Shown: positions 37,914 through 47,696, counted from the stretch's first letter. The stretch is DNA of 64,000 nt from Blastopirellula marina DSM 3645 (GCF_000153105.1 NZ_CH672376.1:3540025-3604024), one strand, 5' to 3'. Program-made: numbers and translations. The notes: generated from the letters alone by a model not told the origin.

Positions 37914-39587
37914 GTGGAACTTTGTGATCAGGATTTGATCGCGCTGATGGAGCGCGGCAAGACCCAGGGTTATCTCACCTACGACGAAGTCAACAACTAT
38001 CTGCCCGATGAAGCGAGCAGTCCGGAGAAGCTGGATAAGCTTTTGACCGAACTGGAGCAAAAAGGGATCGAGTTGGTGACCAGCGCCCCCGAGGACGACT
38101 TTGACGACGCACCGACGTCGCGAGCTCCTTCGGCCCAAGAATTTCGGGAAGCGATCGACGACGAAGAAGGGACCGACACCTTTGTCCCGGAAGAAATCTC
38201 CAAGGCGAACGATGATCCGATTCGGATGTATCTGTCGCAGATGGCTTCGATCCCGCTGCTGACGCGTGATCAAGAAATCGCGCTCGCCAAGAAGATCGAA
38301 ATTACCCGCAAGCAATTCCGCCGTTCGGTCTTGGCCTGCGATTTCGCGATGCGAACAACCGTCGAAATCTTGACCAAGGTCCATCGCGGCGAGTTGCCGT
38401 TTGACCGCACGATCAAGGTCTCGCTGACCGAGCAACTGACGAAGGAGCAGATCCAGGCGCGCATGCCGCACAACCTGCGGACGCTGAACCATCTGCTGGA
38501 TCAAAACCAACGCGACTTCAAAGTGCTGCTCCGCAAATCGACTTCGCGTGAAGACCGACTCGCCGCCAAGCGTCGCTTTATTCGCCGCCGTCAGAAATGT
38601 CTGCAGCTGGTCGAAGAAATGAGCCTGCGTACGCGTCGGGTTCTGCCGGTGATGAAACAGCTGGAAGATTTTGCGAGCCGCATGGAGCAGATTCGCAATC
38701 GCATGGACTTGATCGGCGATCAATCGTCGTTCAAAGATGAGCGAGCGAACCTGCGACAAGAGCTGCGTGATCTGATGATCCTGACGCTGGAAAGTCCCCG
38801 CGGCTTGCGTCAGCGTTGCGAACGTTATCGACGTCAATTTGACGAGTACGAAAAAGTAAAACGCGAACTGTCGAGCGGCAACCTGCGGTTGGTCGTTTCG
38901 ATCGCCAAGAAATATCGGAATCGCGGGCTCAGCTTTCTGGATCTGATCCAGGAAGGCAACACCGGCCTGATGCGAGCCGTCGACAAGTACGAATACCGCC
39001 GCGGTTTCAAGTTTTCGACGTACGCGACCTGGTGGATTCGCCAAGCGATCACTCGCGCCATCGCCGATCAAGCGCGAACCATTCGCATTCCGGTCCACAT
39101 GATCGACGTCTTGTCGAAACTGCGGAACGTGCAGAAGCGTTTGCTGCAAGAGTTGCGTCGCGAACCGACGATGGACGAAATCGCGCGTCGCGCCGAGATC
39201 GACCTAGAAGAAGTTCGCCGCGTGATGGATATCGGCCGCCAGCCGGTCAGTCTGGATCGTCCGATTGGCGAAAGCGAAGACAGCAGCTTTGGCGAGTTCA
39301 TCGAGGACAGCCATGAAGAGACGCCGATTCGCAGCGCCAGCAACCAGATCCTCCGCGATCGCATTCAAGGTCTCCTCAAGACTTTGACCTATCGCGAACG
39401 AGAGATTATCAAGCTCCGCTACGGTCTGGGGGACGGCTATACCTACACCCTGGAAGAAGTGGGGCGGATTTTCAAAGTGACCCGCGAACGCGTTCGTCAG
39501 ATCGAAGCCAAAGCGGTTCGCAAGCTGCAACATCCGGTTCGTAGCCAGCAACTCGAGGGCTTTCTGGCCGGCGCCGCCGCCGACTAA
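37914..39587 (+). CDS. rpoD: Primary sigma factor RpoD (sigma70)
   Basis: A 557-residue housekeeping sigma factor. Region 1.1-like sequence opens the protein ([20 protein letters not shown]), then region 1.2 ([21 protein letters not shown]) and a long non-conserved linker. Region 2 has [34 protein letters not shown] and [16 protein letters not shown] for core binding and -10 recognition. Region 4 has [20 protein letters not shown] for -35 recognition. I prefer GTG 37914 over ATG 37884 because of a consensus ribosome site. A strong terminator follows the stop by about 40 bp. Confidence 0.96.
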   Translation: MELCDQDLIALMERGKTQGYLTYDEVNNYLPDEASSPEKLDKLLTELEQKGIELVTSAPEDDFDDAPTSRAPSAQEFREAIDDEEGTDTFVPEEISKANDDPIRMYLSQMASIPLLTRDQEIALAKKIEITRKQFRRSVLACDFAMRTTVEILTKVHRGELPFDRTIKVSLTEQLTKEQIQARMPHNLRTLNHLLDQNQRDFKVLLRKSTSREDRLAAKRRFIRRRQKCLQLVEEMSLRTRRVLPVMKQLEDFASRMEQIRNRMDLIGDQSSFKDERANLRQELRDLMILTLESPRGLRQRCERYRRQFDEYEKVKRELSSGNLRLVVSIAKKYRNRGLSFLDLIQEGNTGLMRAVDKYEYRRGFKFSTYATWWIRQAITRAIADQARTIRIPVHMIDVLSKLRNVQKRLLQELRREPTMDEIARRAEIDLEEVRRVMDIGRQPVSLDRPIGESEDSSFGEFIEDSHEETPIRSASNQILRDRIQGLLKTLTYREREIIKLRYGLGDGYTYTLEEVGRIFKVTRERVRQIEAKAVRKLQHPVRSQQLEGFLAGAAAD

Positions 39588-39628
39588 CGCCTGCGGACTC
39601 CCCCACTAGGATGCCTCCAAGTCGATAG

Positions 39629-39656
39629 GCCGCCTGGCTCGCCAGGCGGCTTTTTT
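39629..39656 (+). terminator. Rho-independent terminator of dnaG-rpoD
   Basis: GCCGCCTGGC, TC, GCCAGGCGGC (perfect 10-bp stem) followed by TTTTTT. Confidence 0.95.
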
Positions 39657-39736
39657 GCGCGCTCCGGTATTCGGACTTTGGGGGGAGTGCTAACATTGAG
39701 GAGTATGATTTCATTACTCGGGCGAGGTTTACGTCA

Positions 39737-40450
39737 ATGTCGGCTCATGAATATGGCGAAACGCTGGCGCGACTCCATCGCATCCACCAGCAGCTCTCGG
39801 AACTGAGAACGCGTCTGAAGCGTGGCCCCGCCAGAGTATCGATGGCGCGCCAAAAGCTGGCCGCCATCGAAAGCAATTTGGCGACCACGAAAGAGGCGAT
39901 TCAAAAGACCAAGATGACCGCCGATCGCAAACAGCTACAGCTCAAAGAAGGTGAAGCGAAGATCGAGGTTACGCAGGGTAAAATGAACGCCGCGAAGGGG
40001 AATGAAGAGTATCAGATCCTGAAGGATCAGATCGCGGCGGCGGAGATGGCCAACAGCGTACTGGCGGATGAAGTCCTCGAAGCGCTGGATAAGATTGATC
40101 AGCTGACGGCGCATGCCGAAAGCGAAAAGCTGAATGTCGCCGCCAGCGAAGAAGAGTTGAAGAAGGTTCAAGCGGCTGCAGATCTGGAACGTGAAGATCT
40201 GGAAGGCCAAGTAGCCAAAGCCCAAGCCGAGCTCGCCGAGGTCGAACCGCGACTTCCGGCCGAACTGAGAGCCGACTATCAGCGACTGACCAAAGCCCGC
40301 GGCGAAGACGCGTTGGCGGCTGTCGACGGCGAAGAGTGCGGTCAGTGCTACGTCTCGATGCGTCCTCAAGCGTTTCAAGACCTGAAAATGGGCCGCATTG
40401 TCTATTGTTCGTCTTGTGGAGCAATGCTCTACTTGCCTCCTGGGGATTAA
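39737..40450 (+). CDS. CT398-type coiled-coil zinc-ribbon protein
   Basis: A 237-residue protein with a long N-terminal coiled coil (about residues 10-175, heptad-rich Lys/Glu/Ala/Leu) and a C-terminal zinc ribbon with paired cysteines in EECGQCYVSM and YCSSCGAML. This is the COG1579 / CT398 family. The chlamydial member CT398 is reported to bind sigma54. Here the gene lies next to rpoD, beyond its terminator, so a link to RNA polymerase or sigma function is plausible but inferred. The start ATG has a GAGG upstream. Confidence 0.85.
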   Translation: MSAHEYGETLARLHRIHQQLSELRTRLKRGPARVSMARQKLAAIESNLATTKEAIQKTKMTADRKQLQLKEGEAKIEVTQGKMNAAKGNEEYQILKDQIAAAEMANSVLADEVLEALDKIDQLTAHAESEKLNVAASEEELKKVQAAADLEREDLEGQVAKAQAELAEVEPRLPAELRADYQRLTKARGEDALAAVDGEECGQCYVSMRPQAFQDLKMGRIVYCSSCGAMLYLPPGD

Positions 40451-40604
40451 AGCGTCCCTGGGGCTGAAAGAGCCGGAACTCAGGGAATTTATAGGGCCTA
40501 GCGTCTCCGTTGCTGCTAAAATACAGGCCTGCCGGTCGATTAGGTGAAGCTCTCTTTACACTTCGCGCAGAACGGCGGATAATAGTAACAACTTGAATCG
40601 AGCG

Positions 40605-40638
40605 GCGACCATCCTTTGTGAGGGTCGCATTTTTTTTG
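40605..40638 (+). terminator. Terminator or attenuator in front of greA
   Basis: GCGACC (40605-40610) and GGTCGC (40623-40628) form a short stem followed by ATTTTTTTT, 19 bp before the greA start. Confidence 0.6.
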
Positions 40639-40656
40639 AACCGCGGGAGAGTTCCA

Positions 40657-41148
40657 ATGTCGAGCATGGCAGATCGTAATCCGATGTCGAGAAAAGGCTT
40701 TGACAAGCTCAAGGCGGATCTCGACCATCTTGAGTCGGTCGAAATGCCGCGCATCACCGAGAAAATCGCCACGGCGCGCGAAGAAGGCGACCTCAAAGAA
40801 AACGCCGAATATCACGGCGCACGCGAAACGCAGGGCATGATCCAGGCGAAGATCCACGCGATCAAGTCGAAGTTGTCTCGCGCCTACATCATCGACCCGG
40901 CTTCGATCGATCAATCGGTGGTCGGCTTCTTCGCGACGATCACGGTCGAAGATCTCGATATGGATGAAGAAGACACCTACACGCTGGTCGGCAACGGCGA
41001 AGAGGATTTCATGAACAACAAGATCCTCATCGACAGCCCGATGGCCCAAAGCTTGCTCGGTCACAAGGTCGGCGACGTCGTCCCGATCGAAGCTCCTAAG
41101 GGGACTTACGAGCTGAAAATCCTGAAGATCGAGTACAACCTCGACTAG
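40657..41148 (+). CDS. greA: Transcription elongation factor GreA
   Basis: A 163-residue GreA-family factor that rescues backtracked RNA polymerase by stimulating transcript cleavage. The N-terminal coiled coil carries the acidic tip AREEGDLKENAEYH (about 45-58) with the key Asp/Glu pair, and the C-terminal FKBP-like domain ends with GDVVPIEAPKGTYELKILKIEY. I start at ATG 40657, which has GGGAGAG upstream. The next ATG (40666) is possible. A clear terminator follows. Confidence 0.93.
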   Translation: MSSMADRNPMSRKGFDKLKADLDHLESVEMPRITEKIATAREEGDLKENAEYHGARETQGMIQAKIHAIKSKLSRAYIIDPASIDQSVVGFFATITVEDLDMDEEDTYTLVGNGEEDFMNNKILIDSPMAQSLLGHKVGDVVPIEAPKGTYELKILKIEYNLD

Positions 41149-41176
41149 CGATTTCGTCCAGCTGCAAGCAACCACG

Positions 41177-41206
41177 AAGCCGTGTTGATCAGAACACGGC
41201 TTTTTT
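41177..41206 (+). terminator. Rho-independent terminator of greA
   Basis: AAGCCGTGTT, GATCAG, AACACGGCTT followed by TTTT. Confidence 0.93.
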
Positions 41207-41390
41207 CATGCGCGACGGACGGCGTACGTTTCTCCGACTATTTCTGCAAAATGAAGTCAGATCCTGCTACAATCTGCCCCCAATAAAGTGCTATGATTTG
41301 AAAATTGCGACAAAGATTCGGTCCTTCACGGCGAATTAAACAGCAAAGCACTCTTGCCCCAACACAACCAAGACTTCAGGGAGACACAAC

Positions 41391-42050
41391 GTGGCGACAG
41401 GAAACGAACCTAAAAAAAGCGGCGGCGGAGCATCGAAGATCCTGCTCGGGTGCTTGATCGCCGTGCTGCTGATCTTCGCCGTCTTCTGTGCCGGCGGGGT
41501 TTACCTGTTTATGAATCGGGGCCCCATCCTCGCCTATTTCGCCAAAGGCGTCGGGCATCAATTAATTGACGAAACCGATCTATCCGAAGAACAGAAGGTC
41601 GGCATGAAAGAGCAGATCGACCGCTTGGCCAACGGCGCCGCCAGCGGCGAAATCACACAAGAACAACTCGAGCAAATTGGGACGAACATCAGCAAATCGC
41701 CGGTGATCTCGGCTATTCCGGTCATCGTGGTCGAGACGCTCTACATCAAAAAGTCGGGGCTGTCGGACGAAGAGAAAGCCGACGCGAAAAAACAACTGAA
41801 CCGAGTCGCCCACGGCATGTTTGAAGACAAAATCACCTCGGAACAACTCGATCCGGCGATGGAGAAGATCGCGACCAAAGACGCGAACGGCAAATGGGAA
41901 ATGCGTAGCCCGCTGACCGACGAAGAGCTGAAAAGCTTTGTCGGTGAAATGAAAACCATCGCGGACGAGAATGAAATCCCCGACGAAGAATTCAACATTG
42001 ATATCGTCGCGGAATTCAAGAAAGCGATTGACGACGCCCTCGAAAAATAG
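41391..42050 (+). CDS. Membrane-anchored protein of unknown function
   Basis: A 219-residue protein with a single N-terminal membrane helix (about 19-41, ILLGCLIAVLLIFAVFCAGGVYLF) and a Lys/Glu-rich helical outer part. Two similar segments (LSEEQKVGMKEQIDRLANG and LSDEEKADAKKQLNRVAHG) suggest an internal repeat, each followed by an EQL-containing helix. I recognise no family. The GTG start has GGGAG seven bases before it. A terminator hairpin follows. Confidence 0.75.
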   Translation: MATGNEPKKSGGGASKILLGCLIAVLLIFAVFCAGGVYLFMNRGPILAYFAKGVGHQLIDETDLSEEQKVGMKEQIDRLANGAASGEITQEQLEQIGTNISKSPVISAIPVIVVETLYIKKSGLSDEEKADAKKQLNRVAHGMFEDKITSEQLDPAMEKIATKDANGKWEMRSPLTDEELKSFVGEMKTIADENEIPDEEFNIDIVAEFKKAIDDALEK

Positions 42051-42086
42051 GGGCCCGACGTCAAATCGTCGCCGCAGCCATTCAAC

Positions 42087-42119
42087 GGGGCGAGTCGCAT
42101 GTCGGCTCGCCCTGTTTTT
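42087..42119 (+). terminator. Terminator between convergent genes
   Basis: GGGCGAG (42088-42094) pairs with CTCGCCC (42106-42112), followed by TGTTTTT. Confidence 0.8.
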
Positions 42120-42120
42120 G

Positions 42121-42423
42121 TTAACCGCTCGCGAGAACCGCGTCGATCTTGGCTTGCAGCTGGGCCAGTACGATATCGCCGACCAACACGCGTTTCTGGC
42201 GATGCGTATGGCCTGCAATGATTTCTAACTGCGACTTCCGCAGCACAAGTTTTTTGGCCAATAGCTCGACGATCGCCTTGTTCGCTTTGCCATCTTCGGG
42301 AGCGGCGGTCACCGAAACTTTGAGCGCTCCCTGCTGCTCTCCCCGGATTTCGTTCTTTTTCGAGCCCGGCAAAGCGCGGACCGGCAAGATGACGCCGCCG
42401 TCGTGCACTTGCAATTCGATCAC
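42121..42423 (-). CDS. DUF167/YggU-family protein
   Basis: A 100-residue protein of the YggU/DUF167 family: VILPVRALPGSKKNEI near the N-terminus and VTAAPEDGKANKAIVELLAKKL in the middle are diagnostic. Function is unknown across bacteria. The start overlaps the stop of the YggS-type gene as ATGA (42420-42423), a frequent pairing. Confidence 0.92.
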   Translation of the reverse strand: MIELQVHDGGVILPVRALPGSKKNEIRGEQQGALKVSVTAAPEDGKANKAIVELLAKKLVLRKSQLEIIAGHTHRQKRVLVGDIVLAQLQAKIDAVLASG

Positions 42424-43127
42424 CGCTCGATTCCCTCGAAGAGCGAAGAACCGACGCGAACCATCGTCGCGCCTTCTTCAATCGCCGCTTGGTAGTCGCC
42501 GCTCATGCCCATCGAGAGTTCCGTCAGCTCGATATTGTCGGGAGCATCCGCCGCCAAGCGATCGCGTAGCTCTCGCAGCGCCGCAAAATTGGCCCGGGCG
42601 ACGTCGACGCCGCCTGCGAGAGCCGCCATGCCCATCAGCCCCCGGATTTCTAGGTGCGGAAGTTTCGCCGCTTCCTCCAAAACGCGGGGCGCATCGTCGG
42701 GGGCGATTCCATGTTTGGCCGCGTCGCCTGAGATGTTGATTTCCAGCAGCGCCTGAACGCGGCGATCAGCCGTCGCGGCGGCGTCCACCGCTTTCAGCAA
42801 TCGCAAACTGTCGCCGGCATGTAGCCACGAGAGAACCGGCGCGGTCCGTTTCGCTTTGTTGGTCTGCAGATGGCCGATCATGTGCCAGCGAACGGGTCGC
42901 GCGGCGAATTGCTCGGCGCGTGCCCATAACTGCTGAGGACGACTCTCGCCGAGATCGCAGCACCCTAACTCGAAGAGCGCCTCGGTCGTCTCCAAGTCGA
43001 CATACTTGGTGACGGCGATCAGCCGCACATCATCGCTGGATCGACCGGCGCGATCCGCAGCGGCCGCGATTTTGCCGCGAACCTCCGCAAGATTTTCCGC
43101 CAAACGCTCTCGCTGGGCCGTTTGCAT
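42420..43127 (-). CDS. YggS-type pyridoxal-phosphate homeostasis protein
   Basis: A 235-residue PLP-binding TIM-barrel protein of the PLPBP/YggS family, involved in vitamin B6 and amino-acid balance. The PLP lysine lies in LIAVTKYVD, and WHMIGHLQTNKAKR and LSMGMSGDYQAAIEEG are diagnostic. The usual GENR/GENY element reads GESRPQ. I use ATG 43127; a TTG at 43163 would overlap the upstream stop. It is translationally coupled to the DUF167 gene. Confidence 0.92.
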   Translation of the reverse strand: MQTAQRERLAENLAEVRGKIAAAADRAGRSSDDVRLIAVTKYVDLETTEALFELGCCDLGESRPQQLWARAEQFAARPVRWHMIGHLQTNKAKRTAPVLSWLHAGDSLRLLKAVDAAATADRRVQALLEINISGDAAKHGIAPDDAPRVLEEAAKLPHLEIRGLMGMAALAGGVDVARANFAALRELRDRLAADAPDNIELTELSMGMSGDYQAAIEEGATMVRVGSSLFEGIER

Positions 43128-43140
43128 GCCGGGTCTCGCG

Positions 43141-44961
43141 TCACTCGGAATCGGAGTGCTCAATTTCTAAGATTCGATTGACTCCCTCATCGCCGTCAAA
43201 CCGCGCGATCATGCATTCGGAAGTCAGGTTGACCCCCATGATCGTCCGATTCGCCTTGTCGGTAAACGAGCGATAGAGCATCCAGTTTTCGTGGTGCAGC
43301 TGAAAACGGAAACCAACCGCGACTTCCCGCGACTGAATCTCCAAGTTTTCGGCAATGGTCAACTGCCGCCAGGTAAACGGACGCAAGCGGCGACTTCGCT
43401 TCAGGTCGAACAGCAGCGGCGCGTAGAGCGACTTCCCTTGCGTATGCATTTGCAGCGAGATCTGATCGCTTTCGCGCTCCAACCGACCACGACTGCTGTC
43501 GATGCGCCATTCCGGCAATCCAAGCGGCAAGATGCGGGCCCAACCGCGTCCTTTTTTGATTTCCATTTCGCACGTTTCGCCGGCTGCGATCGATTCAATA
43601 TCGGCGACAAACGGCGGTGCGATCTCGTAGTCGATCCGGCCTGCATGATCTTTCAGGACAATCGCATCAGCGACCAGCAGATACTGATCTTCGCGCGCGA
43701 GAAAGAAGATGCGTTGCAAGCGATGGCCGCCGGTCAGCTCAACCTCCAGCTCGAGATAATCGCCGTCGTCATCGGTCAGCCAGCCGACTTGCGTCCAGCT
43801 GTCATGACAATCGAGTTGCTGGCCATCCAACGAGATCTGCGGCTTCCAAAGGCCGGCGGCTAGAATCTCGCCTTCCGATTCCAGCTCGATCTTCACGTCG
43901 TCGCCCGCGTAATCGATCGCCAAGCGTGGGCAGCGACGCGACCAATCGGTCCGCAAGATCGCTAGTTGGCTCCACTCCGATTCATAAGCGGACTCAGACA
44001 GAGACCACTCGGCGACATTCTCTTTGTTCGCTTTGCCAGGCAAAGCGAACTCGGCGATGCGAGCATCTTCCTCATCCCCATCCAGCTCCAGCGCCGTTTG
44101 AAACAGATGCTTGGAGTATCGGCTCGCAACGCCGTCGGCGAACAGCTGACTGCCATCGCCGCGCGTGACTCGAATCCCTTGGCGAACGGCCCACGAATAT
44201 TGAGCGGCGGCGTCTTTGTGGAATTTGGCGCCTTTGATCTCTTTGCCCAGCACGAACGATCTCGTCCAACAAGCGAGCAAAGCGCGAAAGCTGGGAAGGT
44301 TTTGACTTGTCGGCATCCCTTCGCCGTCAAGCAAGTTATCGATCCCGTCGCTGATCACGGCGGCTCCTAGCTTGGCCAGTTCGGCGCACGGTAGGATCTC
44401 CGGAAATTGATACGCCAACGTCAGCGGCAGTTCGCCTGCTAAAAACTGCTCCGGTAGATGATCGTCAAAATTCGCCGCGAGCGCGTCTTGCGCCGATTGA
44501 TAAAGCTGGGTGAGCATGCTCCACCAGGTCGACTCGCTGAGCGCCGCGGTCAACTGCGGCAAAGCGTGCGTCCACGCGATCATCTCCAAAGCGAGATTCC
44601 GTTCGTTGGCCCGTTTTCCGGCCAAGGAGAGCCACTGGTCGGCGGTCACCTGCCAATCAATTTTGACCTGTTTGCCGCGCGCAACTTTGCTCAGCTGCTC
44701 AATCCAAACGAACGTGCGACCATCGATTGATTCATCCGGCAGAAAGGCCCAGCTGAGCGGCGATTCTTTCTTGCCCGAAACGAGCTCTTGCAACGGAGTC
44801 GGCAACTTCCGCTCGGACAGATACGTCGCCCAGCTCGTCCAGTCGTCGAGTTTGCATCGGCGGCGAAATTTCGGGGCGCAGATCGCCCATTTCTTGCTCT
44901 CCGCCCCAGAATCTTCCGAGGCGGCGCCCATCGAATGCGTCGATGCGGTTGACTGAATCAT
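43141..44961 (-). CDS. Large protein with heparinase II/III-like organisation
   Basis: A 606-residue protein without a signal peptide. The first half is alpha-helical, with Trp/Leu-rich repeats such as LALEMIAWTHALPQL, an FPE segment, and SFRALLACWTRSFVLGKE near 230-250, resembling the alpha-toroid of polysaccharide lyases. The second half (about 330-606) is beta-rich and looks like a lyase-type sandwich. I cannot identify catalytic residues, so lyase activity is unproven. It ends 13 bp before the yggS-type ATG, so the three genes probably form one operon. Confidence 0.6.
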   Translation of the reverse strand: MIQSTASTHSMGAASEDSGAESKKWAICAPKFRRRCKLDDWTSWATYLSERKLPTPLQELVSGKKESPLSWAFLPDESIDGRTFVWIEQLSKVARGKQVKIDWQVTADQWLSLAGKRANERNLALEMIAWTHALPQLTAALSESTWWSMLTQLYQSAQDALAANFDDHLPEQFLAGELPLTLAYQFPEILPCAELAKLGAAVISDGIDNLLDGEGMPTSQNLPSFRALLACWTRSFVLGKEIKGAKFHKDAAAQYSWAVRQGIRVTRGDGSQLFADGVASRYSKHLFQTALELDGDEEDARIAEFALPGKANKENVAEWSLSESAYESEWSQLAILRTDWSRRCPRLAIDYAGDDVKIELESEGEILAAGLWKPQISLDGQQLDCHDSWTQVGWLTDDDGDYLELEVELTGGHRLQRIFFLAREDQYLLVADAIVLKDHAGRIDYEIAPPFVADIESIAAGETCEMEIKKGRGWARILPLGLPEWRIDSSRGRLERESDQISLQMHTQGKSLYAPLLFDLKRSRRLRPFTWRQLTIAENLEIQSREVAVGFRFQLHHENWMLYRSFTDKANRTIMGVNLTSECMIARFDGDEGVNRILEIEHSDSE

Positions 44962-45091
44962 TCTTTTCTCTGCGTCTATTGAACCGGGAAACGAAATATA
45001 GCTCGACGTAGACCGAAACGCGGAACGGCACTATCTTAACAGTGTGATATTTGATTGCCTTCCCCCTCACGTCAGAAAATGGGGTCCTGTG

Positions 45092-45991
45092 ATGCCTACC
45101 TTCCGAATCGCGGCAATTTGTCTCGTATTTAGCGGCATTGTTTCCGTCGCTGGCGCACAAACCGACGCTCCCCCGGCCGAGAAGAAGACGCCAGAGAAAT
45201 CGCAGGTCCGTAAATTGTCGGATCAGCATCCCATTTGGTTCGATCGCGGCCGAAAAATGGTGATTGCCGACGGCGAAATCTGTCTCCGCAAAGGGACGCT
45301 GGAGATGTTCGCTTGTCTGCAAGGGACCAAAGAGCATGAGTCGATCGTCTCGCTGCCGGTCAAAGCGATGATGGTGCACGCCGGTCTCATCGCGATCGGC
45401 GCCAAGCAGGGGACGCCGGTGAAGTTCTCGCCCGAGTTCAAGCCGGCGACCGGCGAAGAAATCGCAATCTACGTCCAGTGGAAAGATGACCAGGGCAAGA
45501 CGCAAATCGCCAACGCCCGAGACTGGGTCCGCAAGTCAGGCACCGATGATACTCTCGACACCAACTGGGTTTTCGCCGGCAGCTACTTGTGGACCGACGA
45601 GCGGACCGGTGAAAAAGTCTATACGGCCGAAGGGGGCGATTTGATTTGCGTCAGCAATTTTATGACGGCCACCCTCGATTTGCCGATCGAAAGCAGCCAA
45701 GAGAACGCAACCCTCAACTTCGAAGCGTTCACCGACCGAATTCCGGCCGAAGGAACCAAAGTGCGCGTTTTCTTCGTCCCCAAATTCAAAAAGCCGGCTG
45801 ACGCCAAGCCGCCGATCGATGAGGCCGATCCACAGCCGATCGAAAAGCCGATGCCGATGCCCAAGGCCGAAGAAGAGAAGCCGATGGAGAAACCAGCGGC
45901 TGCAACGGAGAAGCAAGAAACGGAAAAACCGGCGGCGGACCAATCGGAAACAACGGAAGAGTCGCCCAAAGAGGACACCGCCGCCGAGTAG
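45092..45991 (+). CDS. Secreted YdjY-domain protein
   Basis: A 299-residue exported protein starting at ATG 45092, where a signal peptide ends near SVAGAQT. The YdjY-like domain covers about residues 45-160: HPIWFDRGRKMVIADGEICL, ESIVSLPVKAMMVHAGLIAIG and PVKFSPEFKPATGEEIAI. The last 60 residues are Pro/Glu/Lys low-complexity repeats that probably form an extended linker. Function is unknown. A structured repeat lies just downstream. Confidence 0.8.
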   Translation: MPTFRIAAICLVFSGIVSVAGAQTDAPPAEKKTPEKSQVRKLSDQHPIWFDRGRKMVIADGEICLRKGTLEMFACLQGTKEHESIVSLPVKAMMVHAGLIAIGAKQGTPVKFSPEFKPATGEEIAIYVQWKDDQGKTQIANARDWVRKSGTDDTLDTNWVFAGSYLWTDERTGEKVYTAEGGDLICVSNFMTATLDLPIESSQENATLNFEAFTDRIPAEGTKVRVFFVPKFKKPADAKPPIDEADPQPIEKPMPMPKAEEEKPMEKPAAATEKQETEKPAADQSETTEESPKEDTAAE

Positions 45992-46041
45992 TGAGGCTGC
46001 GACATCTCTTCGTAGCCCGAAGGTTGGCGCGTCCTAGAAGC

Positions 46042-46198
46042 AGGGTGGGTGAAGTAAACGGAGTTGATTCGCGATTCTCGAATCACAAGAATCGTTTACG
46101 TAACCCACCAGATTGCGAAGTCACTTCATGGTGGGTTGCGCAAGCGATTGACGCGCAATAAGTGTAGGGAAGTCGATCGTGCTTGCTTCACCCACCCT
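46042..46198. repeat. 157-bp multi-hairpin palindromic element
   Basis: Perfect 13-bp outer arms (46042-46054 and 46186-46198) enclose three internal hairpins: GTAAACG/CGTTTAC (46054-46060, 46093-46099) with TGATTCG/CGAATCA inside; AACCCACCA/TGGTGGGTT (46102-46110, 46129-46137); and TTGCGC/GCGCAA (46136-46141, 46153-46158). The fold could exist as RNA or as cruciform DNA. Confidence 0.7.
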
Positions 46199-46214
46199 AC
46201 AGCAATGGCGTTTT

Positions 46215-46706
46215 CTAGATCTTGATCCCCAATCGGCTGGCGAACATTGCAAAAATGAACCAGAGGAACAGGATCGCCACGCTTGCGGTGGCGATCATTC
46301 CGCAAACCATCGCGATGCGGGTTTTCACTTGCCCCCCCTGCTCCATCGCTCCTAGTTGCATCGCTCGCAAGTCGTTTCGTCCCAACAACCACGACGGCAG
46401 ACCAAACAACAGCGCCACAAAGGGCTGCATCAACAGCAGCAGTTCTCGGTCGTCCACGTAGAAATAGGCCATCGTCAACAGGCCCAGCGACGAGCAAATC
46501 GCGGCTAATCCAATGAGCAGCAAAAAGCCGCCGCGATGTCCTACCGTCGTTTCATAGTCGCCAACGCGATAGGTTTCGCCTTCGGCAAATTTGGGCTCGT
46601 CCTCAGGCGGCGGGCCCGTGTTCTCCGCAAACGGATTGGCCTCTCCGGCGCCCAATTCAGGTCGGGCGATGTCGCCTAGTCGGAGAGGCCGATTGTCTTT
46701 GGCCAT
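46215..46706 (-). CDS. Membrane protein paired with HemQ-like gene
   Basis: A 163-residue protein with a proline-rich N-terminal third and three to four membrane segments (LLLIGLAAICSSLGLLTMAYF, LMQPFVALLFGLPSWLLG, VCGMIATASVAILFLWFIF). I use ATG 46706, because upstream in-frame residues overlap the hemQ-like gene. The family is unknown. Only 25 bp separate the genes, so co-expression is likely. Confidence 0.7.
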   Translation of the reverse strand: MAKDNRPLRLGDIARPELGAGEANPFAENTGPPPEDEPKFAEGETYRVGDYETTVGHRGGFLLLIGLAAICSSLGLLTMAYFYVDDRELLLLMQPFVALLFGLPSWLLGRNDLRAMQLGAMEQGGQVKTRIAMVCGMIATASVAILFLWFIFAMFASRLGIKI

Positions 46707-46731
46707 GGCATTTGCCTGCAACCGAGAAACG

Positions 46732-47577
46732 TTATTGGATTCGACAGTGATCCAGCATTTCGGCGGCCGTGCTGATGTAGCTGGTATAGAACGGACCAAA
46801 CTCGGCGTAACGAGCGCTCGCTTCGTCAAATCGCATTTTATAGACGATCTCTTTCAGGTACTCGGGATTCCGCGCCCAGAGGGTCACGCCCCATTCCCAA
46901 TCGTCGAGCCCGACGCTGACCGTGATCAACTGCGAAACGCGTCCGGCGAACTGCATGCCGCTTTGCGCATGTTCGGCCATCAGACTGTTGCGCTCGGCGA
47001 ACGGCATGGTGAACCAGTTCTCTCCGACCTTCCGTTTCTTATTCATCGGATAAAAACAGGTCGCCGGCCATTGGGGAAACTCCGGCGTCAAGCGCTGCTT
47101 GCGCATCATCGGCTCGCGCTGGCGATAAGCGTTGAGCTTCGCTTCAAAGGTTTCGCTGCCGGCCTCTTCGCCGTCACGGATCAGCCGTTCGCCATATTGC
47201 TCGACCGACGGAACGTATTCCGAAACTTCGGAGAGCGAGACGAACGAATAAGTGGGCTGAATCGCCGGCCCGAGGGTCGAAGCCATGATCGATTGATGGA
47301 CCGAATCGACGACCAGCGGATTGGGATCCATCAGCATGACGCCAAAATCGGCTTTGTGTCCGCTGACGATCGAAACCTGAATCCGCTCGGGAGCGCCCTC
47401 GCCTTCGCCGCTGAGTATCTGCGACAGTTCGGCGCGTCCGGCACCAATTTCTTCCGCGTCAAACGCATTTAGCAGCGCGCGATCAAACGAATAGTAGTAA
47501 TGGGCACAATGCCAGCCTTCGGTCGGGATAATCGAAGGAGGCGGAGGAGGCGTTTGCTGGGGGCGTCCGTGACTCAT
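46732..47577 (-). CDS. hemQ: HemQ/ChdC-like chlorite-dismutase-family protein
   Basis: A 281-residue member of the chlorite-dismutase superfamily, in the coproheme decarboxylase (HemQ/ChdC) branch that makes haem b from coproheme. Diagnostic segments are YPMNKKRKVGENWFTMPF, ERNSLMAEHAQSG and LDDWEWGVTLWARNPEYLK, then MRFDEASARYAEFGPFY. The N-terminus has a short Pro-rich lead. Operating alone it cannot prove the coproporphyrin-dependent route; other haem genes are outside the window. Confidence 0.85.
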   Translation of the reverse strand: MSHGRPQQTPPPPPSIIPTEGWHCAHYYYSFDRALLNAFDAEEIGAGRAELSQILSGEGEGAPERIQVSIVSGHKADFGVMLMDPNPLVVDSVHQSIMASTLGPAIQPTYSFVSLSEVSEYVPSVEQYGERLIRDGEEAGSETFEAKLNAYRQREPMMRKQRLTPEFPQWPATCFYPMNKKRKVGENWFTMPFAERNSLMAEHAQSGMQFAGRVSQLITVSVGLDDWEWGVTLWARNPEYLKEIVYKMRFDEASARYAEFGPFYTSYISTAAEMLDHCRIQ

Positions 47578-47696
47578 GCGAGAACAGCTTTACGAAGAAA
47601 ATGGATGCGGTCAAGAAAGACGACATCCACAATCGTAGCAAATGGGACTACGCTTCAGAAGTAGATCGAATAATCCCAGACTAATCGGCGCGCCAG

